This document shows positions 41,848 to 51,162 of a stretch of 64,000 bases of DNA, piece by piece (position 1 is the first letter of the stretch; every line of letters begins with the position of its first letter). Location: positions 1 through 64,000 of the forward strand of contig NZ_ML701737.1 of assembly GCF_008087345.1 (NCBI RefSeq), in the 5' to 3' direction. A program made the position numbers and the translations under genes. The notes under the pieces are model-generated. The model saw only the letters and a program-made list of their open reading frames with translations. It had not been told where the DNA came from and made no database searches. Origin of the DNA: Nocardioides caldifontis. GTDB lineage: Bacteria > Actinomycetota > Actinomycetes > Propionibacteriales > Nocardioidaceae.

Positions 41848-44800
41848 TCAGCCCTGCTGGCCCTCGGGCTCGGCGGCCTCGGACTCCTGCTGCGCGAGCT
41901 CGAGCGCCTGCGTCACGAGCTCCTGGGCCTCGTCGTTCAGCCGCGCATAGCGGGAGAGGTCCCCCTCGCGTAGCGCCTGCTCGGCCTCGCGGAACCGCTC
42001 GTCGGCCTGGGCGAGCAGGTCGAGGACCTCGGTCGGGACCTCCTCGGACTGGCCGCCACCGCCTCCGCCGCCCCCGCCGCCGGGCTCCTCACCGCCGGGC
42101 GAGCCGCCCTCGACGCCGGTGTCGCGGTCGGTCACGGTGCCGCTCTCGACGATCTGCTCGAGGGCCTCGGCCAGGGTGCGGCCGTAGCCGGCGCTGTCAC
42201 CGAACGACGCGAGGACGAACTGGAGCACCGGGTAGGCGCCCTGGCCGCTCTCGCGCAGCGCGTAGACGGGCTGCACGTAGAGCAGCCCGCCGCCGACCGG
42301 CAACGTCAGCAGGTTGCCGTTGACGACCTGGGAGTTCTGCCGGATCGAGAGCAGCTGGTCCTGGATCGCCTGGTCGGCCGCGAACGTGTTCGCGATCTGC
42401 GAGGGGCCCTGGACCTGCGTCTCGTCCGGGAGCCGCAGGATCCGGATCTTCCCGTAGTCGTCGCTGGTCGCGTCGGAGTTCACCGAGATGAACGACGCGA
42501 GGTTCGACCGGTTGGTCGGGACGTAGACGCTGGTCAGCGAGAACACCGGGTTCTCCTCGACCGGCGTCTCGTCGCCGGCGTTCGGCTCTTCCGTCTCCTC
42601 CTCGCCCTCGGCGGCCTCCTCCTGCTCGACGGGCAGCTGCACCGAGAGCCGGTAGGGCGGCTGCTTGTTCGACTGCGAGGCCGGGTCCTCCGGGACCTCC
42701 CAGAGGTCGGTGCCCTTGTAGAAGTCCTGGGGCTCGGTGATGTGGTAGTCGGCGAGGATGTGCCGCTGCACCTTGAACAGGTCCTCGGGGTAGCGCAGGT
42801 GCTCCTCGAGCTCGTCGGGGATCGAGTCCTTCGACTCGACCGTGCCGGGGAAGATCTCCTGCCACGCGTCGAGGAGCGGGTCCTCCTCGTCCCACTCGTA
42901 GAGGGTCACGGTGCCGTCGTACGCGTCGACCGTGGCCTTCACCGAGTTGCGCATGTAGTTGATCTGGTCGGTCGGCAGGGTGACGTACGACGTGGTCGGG
43001 GCGAGCGCGTCGCTGGTCATCTCCTGGAACGACTCACGCTCGGCGTTGGGGTAGCGGTCGGTCGTCGTGTAGCCGTCGAGCACCCAGAGCACCCGGCCGT
43101 CGACGATCGCCGGGTAGGGGTCGCGGTCGATCGTCAACCACGGGGCGACCTTCGCCACCCGCTCGCGGGGGTGCCGCTCGTAGAGGATCTTGGAGTTCTC
43201 GTTGACCCGGCTCGAGAGCACGATGTTCGGCTCGCCGAACTTGATGGCGTAGAGCAGCTTGTTGAAGATGTTGCCGACCCCGACGCCGTCCTCGCCCGCG
43301 TAGGTCGTCGTGCCGCGCTCGCCGGAGGACTCCTCCGGGATGTCGAGCTCGACGTTGGCGCCGTCCTCGGGCTTGCCGACGATGGAGTAGGTCGGGCTCT
43401 TCTCCCCGAAGTAGATCCGGGGCTCGTAGCCGTCCTCGCTGAGGTCGCTCAGCTCGCCCTCCGGCGGGAGGTCCTCCTCGGCCCACGGCGGCTCGTCGTC
43501 GCTGGGGATCTGGTTGTCGGCGGTCAGGTTGTTGCCGAACGCCGCGACCACGCCGAAGCCGTGGGTGTAGACGGTGTGCTGGTTGGCCCAGTTGCGCTGG
43601 TCGTCGACGAGGCCGGACTGGTCGAGCTCGCGGACGCTGAGCACGATGTCGCGCTCCTGCATGTTGCCGTCGCTGTCCGGGATCCGGTAGCGGTCGACGT
43701 CGAGCACCTCGGAGACGCTGTAGTAGCCGCGGACCTGCTGGAGCTGCTCGAAGGCCTGGCTCATCCGCAGCGGGTCGATCAGCCGGATGCCGGGCAGCGA
43801 CGCGGCGCTCTGCAGCAGCTGGTCGCGCTCGACGGACACTGTCGCGTTGTAGGGCTGCTCCTGCACGTCGTCGACGTCGAACGCGGCTCTCGTCGCGGCG
43901 ATGTTCTCTCGGAGGAAGTCCTCTTCCTTGTCCGGCTGCGAGGGACGGACCTGGAACTGCCACACGATCCCCGGCCACAGCGCGCCGAGCAGCACCGCGG
44001 AGAGCACCAGCAGCCCGAGCCCCACCGACGGCAGCAGCCAGGTGCGGCGCAGCACGTTGGCGAAGAACAGCAGCGCGCAGATCAGCGAGATGACCATGAG
44101 GATGTTCTTCGACGGCAGCACCGCGTGGAACGAGGTGTAGTTGATGCCGGTGAAGCGGCGCCCCTGGTCGGTGGTCAGGTCGAAGCGGTCGAGCCAGTAG
44201 TCGACGGCCTTCACGAGCACGAAGAGCCCGAGCAGCACCGAGAACTGCACCTGTGCGGCGCCGCTCACCTTGTCGCCGCGCGACTGCAGGCGGATGCCGC
44301 CGAACAGGTAGTGCACCACCACCGACGCGACCAGCCCGAGCACGATCGTCATCAGCGCGAAGTTGACGACGTAGTGCAGCCACGGGAGCTCGAAGACGAA
44401 GAACCCGACGTCGCGCCCCTCGAAGAAGGCGGCGTCCACGCCGAACTCCTTCTGGTGGCGCCAGAGCAGGAAGTTGCGCCACTGGCCCGCCGCGGACCCG
44501 CCGGCGACCAGTCCGAGGAGCACCGCGATCGCGACGACGACCCACTTGCGCATCGGCTCGACGGCGTCGCGGTAGCGGTCGAGGCTCGCCTCGCTCGGGA
44601 GCGGTCGGAAGTCGGGCCGCTGGCGGAACGCGATGACGATGTTGGCCGCGACGAACGCGCCCATGAGGATCCCGAAGACCACGAACAGCAGCACCCGGGT
44701 GCCGAGGGTCTTGGTGAAGACGCCGGAGTAGCCCACGCTCTCGAACCAGAGCCGGTCGGTCCACACACCGGTGAACGCCGACAGCATGAAGAACAGCACG

Positions 44801-44904
44801 ATCAGCAACGCACCGGTGACCAGAAGCACCTTGGAGCGCCGTGGCCGTGCGGGCGCGGCGGTCCGCCGCGGTGGGGTGGGCTCGTCGTCGAAGAGTCCGC
44901 TCAC
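41848..44904 (-). CDS. UPF0182 family large membrane protein
   Basis: This 1018-residue protein has seven hydrophobic helices in the first 330 residues (e.g. VTGALLIVLFFMLSAFTGVW and WVVVAIAVLLGLVAGGSAAG), followed by a very large extracytoplasmic domain of about 600 residues. Near the C-terminus is an acidic and glycine-rich stretch including a run of ten glycines, then a helical Glu/Ala/Arg-rich tail. This is the conserved actinobacterial UPF0182 layout. Function is unknown; ubiquity suggests an envelope role. The start is 18 bp after the stop of the PPA1309 gene, so the two are probably co-transcribed. Confidence 0.93.
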   Translation of the reverse strand: MSGLFDDEPTPPRRTAAPARPRRSKVLLVTGALLIVLFFMLSAFTGVWTDRLWFESVGYSGVFTKTLGTRVLLFVVFGILMGAFVAANIVIAFRQRPDFRPLPSEASLDRYRDAVEPMRKWVVVAIAVLLGLVAGGSAAGQWRNFLLWRHQKEFGVDAAFFEGRDVGFFVFELPWLHYVVNFALMTIVLGLVASVVVHYLFGGIRLQSRGDKVSGAAQVQFSVLLGLFVLVKAVDYWLDRFDLTTDQGRRFTGINYTSFHAVLPSKNILMVISLICALLFFANVLRRTWLLPSVGLGLLVLSAVLLGALWPGIVWQFQVRPSQPDKEEDFLRENIAATRAAFDVDDVQEQPYNATVSVERDQLLQSAASLPGIRLIDPLRMSQAFEQLQQVRGYYSVSEVLDVDRYRIPDSDGNMQERDIVLSVRELDQSGLVDDQRNWANQHTVYTHGFGVVAAFGNNLTADNQIPSDDEPPWAEEDLPPEGELSDLSEDGYEPRIYFGEKSPTYSIVGKPEDGANVELDIPEESSGERGTTTYAGEDGVGVGNIFNKLLYAIKFGEPNIVLSSRVNENSKILYERHPRERVAKVAPWLTIDRDPYPAIVDGRVLWVLDGYTTTDRYPNAERESFQEMTSDALAPTTSYVTLPTDQINYMRNSVKATVDAYDGTVTLYEWDEEDPLLDAWQEIFPGTVESKDSIPDELEEHLRYPEDLFKVQRHILADYHITEPQDFYKGTDLWEVPEDPASQSNKQPPYRLSVQLPVEQEEAAEGEEETEEPNAGDETPVEENPVFSLTSVYVPTNRSNLASFISVNSDATSDDYGKIRILRLPDETQVQGPSQIANTFAADQAIQDQLLSIRQNSQVVNGNLLTLPVGGGLLYVQPVYALRESGQGAYPVLQFVLASFGDSAGYGRTLAEALEQIVESGTVTDRDTGVEGGSPGGEEPGGGGGGGGGGQSEEVPTEVLDLLAQADERFREAEQALREGDLSRYARLNDEAQELVTQALELAQQESEAAEPEGQQG

Positions 44905-44922
44905 TGCCTGTTCACCAGGTCC

Positions 44923-45522
44923 TCACTGCTCGTCGGCCACGAGCGTGGCCTGCAACAACTCTAGGAGGGCCGGCACCAGGTCCGGCCCCTCGACCACGGA
45001 GAGGTCGTCGTCGTGGGAGCGCAGCCGCAGCGCGCAGTACGTCGAGCCGGTGCGCGTCGCGGCCGCGACCATCCGGACCTCCTGGGCCTCGGGGTGGTTC
45101 GTCGCGACCTCACGGGCCTCGTCCTCGTCCTCCGGCAGCTCGACCGTCGGGGGCACCACGATCCGCTCGACCGCGACCGCGGTGCCGTGCACCTCCGAGG
45201 GCCAGACGATCTGCGTGAGCAGCTCCTCGAGGGCGCCGGCGTCGTCGAGCGGCTCCTGCTCGATCGGGGTGAGGCTGCCGGTCAGGTCGGCCGACGGGTC
45301 GACGCCGATCGCGTCGGCGAGCCCGGGCTCGGCGCTGAGCAGCTCCTCGGTGAGCACCAGGGCGTACATCCGCGGCGGCTGGTCCCAGCCGCCGCCGGCG
45401 ACGTGCCGCTCGAGCTCGAGGACGACACCACGCAGCGCGAGGTCCGCGGCCGGCTCCAAGGGAGCGCCGTCGGGCCCGGCGGGCACCTGGTCGCTGTTGG
45501 GGTCGTAGGGGATGTCGGTCAC
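44923..45522 (-). CDS. PPA1309-family conserved protein
   Basis: This 199-residue acidic soluble protein has the pattern ALRGVVLELERHVAGGGWDQ PPRMYALV, VWPSEVHGTAVAVERIVVPP and TRTGSTYCALRLRSHDDDLS. This matches the PPA1309 family found across actinobacteria, typically between ylbL and the UPF0182 gene, as here. The GTG at 45522 overlaps the stop of the protease gene (GTGA); an ATG at 45531 is possible. Function is unknown; the conserved linkage suggests a role with the Lon-like protease or UPF0182. Confidence 0.9.
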   Translation of the reverse strand: MTDIPYDPNSDQVPAGPDGAPLEPAADLALRGVVLELERHVAGGGWDQPPRMYALVLTEELLSAEPGLADAIGVDPSADLTGSLTPIEQEPLDDAGALEELLTQIVWPSEVHGTAVAVERIVVPPTVELPEDEDEAREVATNHPEAQEVRMVAAATRTGSTYCALRLRSHDDDLSVVEGPDLVPALLELLQATLVADEQ

Positions 45523-46571
45523 TCGTCGCACCTCGGTAGCTCGGCGTCAGGGTCCTCGACGTACTTCTGCAGGGAGTCCAGCGCGCTGGAGAAGGTGTCC
45601 GCGCGGACCAGCTCGATGGAGTCGACGGGAGCACCGACCGCGACGGCGCAGTTGTCCGGCGGCACGAGGAACAGCGTCGCGCCGCTCTCCTCCGCGCCGG
45701 CGATCTTCTGCCGGATCCCGCCGATCGGGCCCACCCGGCCGTCGGCGTCGATCGAGCCGGTGCCCGCGACGACCGTGCCGTCGAGCAGGGCGCCCGGGGT
45801 GAGCACGTCGTAGACGGAAAGCGCGAACATCAGCCCCGCGCTCGGCCCCCCGATCGTGTCGTCGATGCCGACCCGCACGTCGAAGGGGAACTCGTAGCCG
45901 GTGCCGACGAGGATCCCGAGCAGCGCCCGGTCGGGGTCGTCCGGTGCGGCGGTCGGGGTGATCTCCACCCGCCGGTCCTCGCCGCCGCGGCGCACCTCGA
46001 CGGTCGCCGGCTCCCCCACCTCGAGCCGACCGACGAGGCGGAAGACGTCCTCGACGTCCTCGACGGGGCGGCCGTCGACGGCGAGGATCCGGTCGCGCGG
46101 CTTGAGCAGCTTCGCCGAGGGGCCGCCAGGGGTGATGCCGGTGACCTCGGCGTACGTCGGGAGGTCGTAGCCGAGCTCGGTGAGCGCGACCGCGACCGCG
46201 GTGTCCTGGGAGTTGACCATCTGGGCGGCGGACTCGGCCCGCTCCTGCTCCGCGGAGCTCCGGTCCGGGTACATCGCCTCGTAGGGCAGCACCGCGACGT
46301 CGTCGTCGAACCAGCCGGCAAGGGCGCCGACGAGCGTCACCTTGGCCTCGGGGTTGGTCACCGAGACGGTGGTCAGCCGCATCTCGCCGTCGGTCGGGTA
46401 GGTGCGGTGCCCCTCGACGTCGACCACGGGCTCGCCGCCGTTCTCCCCCAGCACGTCGACGGTGACCCCGGGCGACACCGTCACGAACGGCACCGAGAGC
46501 CGGGCGACCTGGAGCCCGAGCACGACGAGCAGCAGGATCGCCAGCAGGCTGGCGGCGGTCCGGCGGCTCAT
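45519..46571 (-). CDS. YlbL-type PDZ and Lon-like serine protease
   Basis: This 350-residue membrane-anchored protease has one N-terminal transmembrane helix (about 5-25), an extracytoplasmic PDZ domain (about 135-205, ITPGGPSAKLLKPRDRILAV), and a C-terminal Lon-like proteolytic domain. The catalytic dyad is Ser244 in GGPSAGLMFAL and Lys289 in GGIRQKIAGAEE. The ATG at 46571 fits family starts; the frame is open to 46598. It is the first gene of a ylbL/PPA1309/UPF0182 run. Substrates are unknown; relatives act in envelope protein quality control or sporulation-like processes. Confidence 0.93.
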   Translation of the reverse strand: MSRRTAASLLAILLLVVLGLQVARLSVPFVTVSPGVTVDVLGENGGEPVVDVEGHRTYPTDGEMRLTTVSVTNPEAKVTLVGALAGWFDDDVAVLPYEAMYPDRSSAEQERAESAAQMVNSQDTAVAVALTELGYDLPTYAEVTGITPGGPSAKLLKPRDRILAVDGRPVEDVEDVFRLVGRLEVGEPATVEVRRGGEDRRVEITPTAAPDDPDRALLGILVGTGYEFPFDVRVGIDDTIGGPSAGLMFALSVYDVLTPGALLDGTVVAGTGSIDADGRVGPIGGIRQKIAGAEESGATLFLVPPDNCAVAVGAPVDSIELVRADTFSSALDSLQKYVEDPDAELPRCDE

Positions 46572-46668
46572 GCCAGCCACCCTCTCACCACCCGCCAATC
46601 ATTCGCGGCGGCCGGGTCGGCTGACCCGTGCCCTCTCAGCGACCGCTCAGTCTCCCCTCAGTCGCCCC

Positions 46669-46902
46669 TCAGTCGCCGCGGCGCGAGGGGCGTACCGCGA
46701 TGCCGGTGCTCCGGTCCCGCACGGCGACCGGGCGGGGCTTGCCGGCCGCGGGGTGGTCCTTGGCCATCGCGGCGGCGAACCGCTCGTACGCCGCCTCCGA
46801 CCGGTCCCGCTCGTCGCGGCGCGGCCGACCGGCCCACGCCGCCCACAGCATCGCCAGCACCGTCGCACCACCCGCGGGCGCCAGCCACCACAGGATCTCC
46901 AC
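46669..46902 (-). CDS. small single-pass membrane protein, hypothetical
   Basis: This 77-residue protein has one N-terminal transmembrane helix (VEILWWLAPAGGATVLAMLW) followed by a basic, hydrophilic tail. The GTG at 46902 starts right at the hydrophobic segment; the open frame upstream is arginine-rich and unlikely to be translated. I recognise similar small proteins near ylbL and moaE in actinobacteria, but no function is known. Confidence 0.65.
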   Translation of the reverse strand: MEILWWLAPAGGATVLAMLWAAWAGRPRRDERDRSEAAYERFAAAMAKDHPAAGKPRPVAVRDRSTGIAVRPSRRGD

Positions 46903-46952
46903 GGGACGAACCGTAAGCCGCGGCGACCGCCGACCGTGGGAGCGACGCCCGG

Positions 46953-47381
46953 TCAGGGCAGCCCGACCCACTCCTCGGTGCCGTCGGAGAACGCCTGGTG
47001 CTTCCAGATCGGGACGGTTGCCTTGAGGTCGTCGATGAGGTCGCGGGCCGCGTCGAAGGCCTGGCCGCGGTGGGCGGCGGCGGCGGCCACCACGACGGCG
47101 GCGTCGCCGATCGCCAGCTCGCCCACTCGGTGCACCGCGGCGACCGCCGTGACGGGGTGGCGCGCGGCGACCTCCTCGACCACGGTGCGCAGCCGGTCGA
47201 GCGCGGTCGGGTGCGCGGAGTAGTCGAGGCCGGCGACCGCCTTGGCCTCGTCGTGGTCGCGGACGGTGCCGACGAACAGGGTGACGCCGCCGGCCGACGC
47301 GTCCTCGACGGCGGCGAGCACCTCCGCCACGTCCAGCGGGGTGCTCCGGATGTCGACCAACCGGACCGCGATCTCGCTCAT
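46953..47381 (-). CDS. moaE: molybdopterin synthase catalytic subunit MoaE
   Basis: This 142-residue protein has the MoaE pattern GGVTLFVGTVRDHDEAKAVA, then HPTALDRLRTVVEEVA, AAVHRVGELAIGDAAVVVA, HRGQAFDAARDLIDDLKATV and PIWKHQAFSDGTEEWV. The catalytic lysines are KATVPIWK. With MoaD it inserts sulfur into precursor Z to make molybdopterin. No moaD or other cofactor gene is adjacent. It is divergent from the DUF2342 zincin gene with a 55-bp gap. Confidence 0.93.
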   Translation of the reverse strand: MSEIAVRLVDIRSTPLDVAEVLAAVEDASAGGVTLFVGTVRDHDEAKAVAGLDYSAHPTALDRLRTVVEEVAARHPVTAVAAVHRVGELAIGDAAVVVAAAAAHRGQAFDAARDLIDDLKATVPIWKHQAFSDGTEEWVGLP

Positions 47382-47436
47382 CCCCCGGACCCTAGCCGCC
47401 CCCACGGGCTTCGGCCGCGCGAGTACCGTGGAGCCC

Positions 47437-48816
47437 ATGACCGACGAGCCCGGTGAGCAGCCCAACCCCTTCAAGGGCACGCCGTTCGAGCAGTTCTTCG
47501 CAGCGTTCGGCGGCTCCGGCGGCATGCCCCCGGGCTTCCCGGGCGCGGGCGGCGCCGGGATGCCCGACCTCGGGGCGCTGATCGGCCAGATGCAGGCGAT
47601 GATGCAGCCGCACGAGGGTGCGGTGAACTGGAACCTCGCCAAGGACGTCGCCCGCCGCGCGGCCGCCCAGGAGCCCGACCCGTCGCCGACCTCCGCGCAG
47701 CGCGACCGCGTCGCGGACGCGCTCCGCCTCGCGGACCATTGGCTCGACTCCGCGACCGAGCTCCCCAGCGGCGTCTCCACCACCGCGGCCTGGAGCCGCG
47801 CGGAGTGGATCGAGGCGACGGTGCCCGTCTGGCAGCGGCTCGTCGAGCCGGTCGCCGAGCACGTCGTGGGCGCGCTGACCAAGGCGCTCCCCGAGGAGGC
47901 CAAGCAGATGGCAGGGCCGTTCGTGGCCCTCCTCGGCCAGGCCGGGGGCGCGATGTTCGGCACCCAGGTCGGCCAGGCGCTGGCCGGGCTGGCCGGCGAG
48001 GTGCTCAGCGCCTCCGACATCGGGCTCCCCCTCGCCCCGGTCGGGCGCGCGGCGCTGCTGCCGGCGAACGTGGCCGCGTTCGCCGAGGGGCTCGACGTCC
48101 CGGAGGAGGACGTCGTCCTCTACCTCGCGCTCCGCGAGGCGGCCCACCAGCGGCTCTTCGCCCACGTGCCGTGGCTCAACGCCCACCTGGTCTCCGCCGT
48201 CGAGGACTTCGGCCGGGGCACCACGATCGACATCGGCTCGATCGAGTCCAAGCTGACGGGGATCGACCCGATGAACCCGGCTGCGCTCCAGGAGGCGCTC
48301 GAGGGCGGGCTGTTCGAGCCGCAGAAGACGCCGGCACAGCAGGCCGCGCTGGTCCGGCTCGAGACGATGCTCGCGCTGGTCGAGGGGTGGGTCGACGAGG
48401 TCGTCGCCCAAGCCGCCACCGACCGGATGCCGAGCGCCGGCAAGCTCCAGGAGCTGGTCCGCCGCCGCCGCGCCGCGGGCGGTCCCGCCGAGAGCGCGTT
48501 CGCCGCGCTCGTCGGGCTGGAGCTGCGCCCCCGCCGGCTGCGCGACGCCGCGACGCTCTGGGGCAGCCTCCGCTCGCGCAAGGGTGCCGAGGCGCGCGAC
48601 CAGGTGTGGTCGCACCCCGACCTGCTGCCCACCTCCGCCGACCTCGACGACCCACTGGGGTTCGGTGAGCAGGCGGAGATCGAGGAGGTCGGCGACGCCG
48701 AGTTCGACGCGGCGCTCGCCGAGCTGCTCGACCAGGAGGCCGGCTCGGGCGGCAGCGGCAAGGGCGACGACGAGGGGCCGGAGCCCACCGACCCCGACAC
48801 CTCCGGCAAGGGGTGA
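47437..48816 (+). CDS. zinc-dependent metalloprotease-like protein (DUF2342 family)
   Basis: This 459-residue helical protein has an N-terminal Gly/Pro/Met-rich segment (FGGSGGMPPGFPGAGG) and a central zincin-like helix ALREAAHQRLFAHVPWLNAH, where EAAHQ substitutes for HExxH. Later segments include PRRLRDAATLWGSL and end in a Gly/Asp-rich tail. This is the actinobacterial DUF2342/zincin-like family, sometimes labelled F420-biosynthesis-associated. Loss of the first motif His makes protease activity doubtful. The NUDIX gene overlaps its end by four bases. Confidence 0.88.
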   Translation: MTDEPGEQPNPFKGTPFEQFFAAFGGSGGMPPGFPGAGGAGMPDLGALIGQMQAMMQPHEGAVNWNLAKDVARRAAAQEPDPSPTSAQRDRVADALRLADHWLDSATELPSGVSTTAAWSRAEWIEATVPVWQRLVEPVAEHVVGALTKALPEEAKQMAGPFVALLGQAGGAMFGTQVGQALAGLAGEVLSASDIGLPLAPVGRAALLPANVAAFAEGLDVPEEDVVLYLALREAAHQRLFAHVPWLNAHLVSAVEDFGRGTTIDIGSIESKLTGIDPMNPAALQEALEGGLFEPQKTPAQQAALVRLETMLALVEGWVDEVVAQAATDRMPSAGKLQELVRRRRAAGGPAESAFAALVGLELRPRRLRDAATLWGSLRSRKGAEARDQVWSHPDLLPTSADLDDPLGFGEQAEIEEVGDAEFDAALAELLDQEAGSGGSGKGDDEGPEPTDPDTSGKG

Positions 48817-49379
48817 GCGGGCTCCACGCGGACGCCCTCGCGGTCCTCGCCCGCTGGAACGCGCCCGACCCGCGCCAGGCGGCGCTGCGCCAGGAGTACG
48901 TCGACCACCTGCGCCGTCGCCCCGACGGGCTGAGCCGCTCCTGCCGCCCCGACCACCTCACGGCGAGCACGCTGGTCGTCTCCGCCGACGGACGTTCGGT
49001 GCTGCTGACCCTCCACGCCAAGGCCGGCCGCTGGTTCCAGGTCGGCGGCCACGTCGAGGACGGCGACGCGACGCTCGCCGGCGCCGCGCTCCGTGAGGCG
49101 TCCGAGGAGTCCGGGATCGCAGGGCTCGACCTCGACGCGGTGCCGGTGCACCTCGATGCGCACGAGGTCCCGTTCTGCGGCGGCGAGGGCGCCCGCCACC
49201 TCGACGTACGGTTCCTGGCGGTGGCTCCCGAAGGGGCCCGGCACGCGGTCAGCGAGGAGTCGACCGACGTGCGGTGGTGGCCGGTCGACGCGCTGCCGAG
49301 CGACGAACCGTCACTGCGCGAGCTCGTCGACCTGGGGCTCGACCGCCTCGGCGGTCATCGGGCCCGGCTCGACGCCTGA
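48813..49379 (+). CDS. NUDIX hydrolase
   Basis: This 188-residue protein has the Nudix box GX5EX7REUXEEXGU readable as GGHVEDGDATLAGAALREAS followed by EESGI (about residues 72-96). The conserved Glu residues for metal binding are all there. The N-terminal 40 residues are helical. It hydrolyses a nucleoside diphosphate linked to another moiety; the substrate is unknown. It starts at a GTG overlapping the DUF2342 stop. Its last 69 bp overlap the convergent YgjP-type peptidase gene, an unusually long coding overlap. Confidence 0.9.
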   Translation: MSGLHADALAVLARWNAPDPRQAALRQEYVDHLRRRPDGLSRSCRPDHLTASTLVVSADGRSVLLTLHAKAGRWFQVGGHVEDGDATLAGAALREASEESGIAGLDLDAVPVHLDAHEVPFCGGEGARHLDVRFLAVAPEGARHAVSEESTDVRWWPVDALPSDEPSLRELVDLGLDRLGGHRARLDA

Positions 49380-49940
49380 GTCGACCTCCGCCGACCCGTC
49401 GGCGGGCGGGACCGCGTCCGGCGGCAGCTCCCAGCTCGCCGCGAGCGCGAACCCCTCGAGGAACCCCTTGGCCCGCTCGGCCTTCGGGTACTGGTCGACC
49501 AGCCGCCAGAACGCCGGGGTGTGCCCCTTCTCCAGCAGGTGGGCCAGCTCGTGGAGCAGGACGTAGTCGACCACCCACGACGGCATCCCCTGCAGCCGGC
49601 TGGAGAGCCGGATCGACTTGTCGGCCGGGGTGCACGACCCCCAGCGCTGCTGCTGGTTCTCCACCCACCGCACCGTGCGCGGCCGGGCCAGCCCCTCGAG
49701 GTAGCGGTTCGAGAGGTTCTCCGCGCGCTTGGCGAGCGCGGCGTCGGAGGGGCGCCGCCGCTCCTCGGACTTCATGAGCCGGGCGACCATCGTGGTGACC
49801 CACTCGCGCTCCTCCGCCTTGGACATCCGGGCGGGGAGCAGCACGACGACGGTGCCGTCGTCGTCGCGGTAGGCGGACACCGTCCGCCTGCGCCGCCGGC
49901 TCCTCCGGACGTCGACCGGAGGGTGCCCTGGCTGCTCCAT
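49311..49940 (-). CDS. YgjP/DUF45-type metallopeptidase
   Basis: This 209-residue protein has the zinc motif HELAH (130-134) followed by a third ligand His140 in LEKGHTPAFWRLVDQYPKAE. The DUF45 signature NQQQRWGSCTPADKSIRLSS lies upstream. This is the YgjP/WLM-like SprT-related fold. The N-terminus is Arg-rich. The C-terminal 35 residues are acidic and fall in the region that overlaps the NUDIX gene; they are probably dispensable. The physiological substrate is unknown. Confidence 0.9.
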   Translation of the reverse strand: MEQPGHPPVDVRRSRRRRRTVSAYRDDDGTVVVLLPARMSKAEEREWVTTMVARLMKSEERRRPSDAALAKRAENLSNRYLEGLARPRTVRWVENQQQRWGSCTPADKSIRLSSRLQGMPSWVVDYVLLHELAHLLEKGHTPAFWRLVDQYPKAERAKGFLEGFALAASWELPPDAVPPADGSAEVDSGVEPGPMTAEAVEPQVDELAQ

Positions 49941-50022
49941 GGGGGAACGCTACTGGTTCACGCCCCTCCTGGGGACGGTTCGAGGCCGGGTCGCGCGAGG
50001 TCAGAGGGCTGTCGGTTGCCGG

Positions 50023-51081
50023 TCACCGGCGGGCCTGGCTCCACTCCAGGAGCCGGTCGAGCGGCCACGTCGTGACGATCCGCTCCTCGGGCACCCCCAG
50101 CTCGACCGCCCGGGTCGCGCCGTAGTCGAGGAAGTCGAGCTGCCCCGGCGCGTGCGCGTCGCTGTCGATCGAGAACAGGCACCCCTTCTCCAGGGCGAGC
50201 GCGACCAGCTCGTCCGGCGGGTCCTGCCGCTCGGGGCGGCTGTTGATCTCGACCGCCACGCCGTGCTCGGCGCAGGCCTCGAAGACCGCGTCGGCGTCGA
50301 ACTCGCTCTGCGGCCGGGTGCCGCGACCGCCGCGCACCAGCCGGCCGGTGCAGTGGCCGAGGACGTTGGTGTGCGGGTCCTCGACCGCCCGCACCAGCCG
50401 CCGTGTCATCGGGCCGGCATCCATCCGCAGCTTCGAGTGCACGGAGGCGACGACCACGTCCAGCCGGTCCAGCAGCTGCGGGGTCTGGTCGAGCGCGCCG
50501 TCCTCGAGGATGTCCACCTCGATCCCCCGCAGCAGCCGGAACCCGTCGCCGGTGTGCGCGTTGACGGCCTCCACCACCTCGAGCTGGCGGGTGAGCCGCG
50601 CGGCGCTGAGCCCGTTCGCCACCTTGAGCCGGGGCGAGTGGTCGGTGAGCGCGAGGTACTCGTGACCCACCTCCATCGCGGTCATCACCATCTCCTCGAT
50701 CGGCGACCCGCCGTCGGACCAGTCCGAGTGCGAGTGCAGGTCGCCGCGGAGCCGCTCGCGCAGCGCCAGCCCGCCGGTCTCCAGCGGCCCGCTGCCGCGC
50801 TCGAGCTCCTCGAGGTACGCCGGCACCCGCCCGGCCAGCGCGTCGACGATCACCGCCTCGGTGGCCTTGCCGATCTTCTCCAGCTCGCGGAGGGTGCCGG
50901 CCCCGGCGCGCGCCCGGAGCTCGGCGGGATCGGTGGCGAGCACCGTCGCCGCGGCGTTGCGGAAGGCCTTGACCTTGAAGGTGTCGGCCAGCTGCCGCTC
51001 GAGGAGGAAGGCGATCCGGCGCAGCGCCTGGCCCGGGCCGAGCACCGGCCGCTCGCCATGGTCAGCGGTGGTCTGGCGCAC
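50023..51081 (-). CDS. PHP-domain protein with PolX-like N-terminal helix-hairpin-helix region
   Basis: This protein of about 352 residues has an N-terminal DNA polymerase beta-like 8-kDa region (ALRRIAFLLERQLADTFKVK, LRELEKIGKATEAVIVDALA). A C-terminal PHP phosphoesterase domain has metal ligands in DLHSHSDWSDG, ALTDHSP, IEVDIL, VVASVHSK, GHCTGR and SIDSDAHAPGQLDFLDYG. The polymerase palm is missing, so it is the exonuclease/phosphoesterase half of a PolX-like protein and may act in DNA repair. The GTG at 51081 follows AAAGG by six bases; GTG at 51105 is an alternative. Confidence 0.87.
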   Translation of the reverse strand: MRQTTADHGERPVLGPGQALRRIAFLLERQLADTFKVKAFRNAAATVLATDPAELRARAGAGTLRELEKIGKATEAVIVDALAGRVPAYLEELERGSGPLETGGLALRERLRGDLHSHSDWSDGGSPIEEMVMTAMEVGHEYLALTDHSPRLKVANGLSAARLTRQLEVVEAVNAHTGDGFRLLRGIEVDILEDGALDQTPQLLDRLDVVVASVHSKLRMDAGPMTRRLVRAVEDPHTNVLGHCTGRLVRGGRGTRPQSEFDADAVFEACAEHGVAVEINSRPERQDPPDELVALALEKGCLFSIDSDAHAPGQLDFLDYGATRAVELGVPEERIVTTWPLDRLLEWSQARR

Positions 51082-51162
51082 CCCGTACCTTTCTTTCCTC
51101 CACACCCGGTGGAGGACCGTCCTCGCAGGTCAGCCCTGGTTTCCCGGCCGGCCACCCGATGT

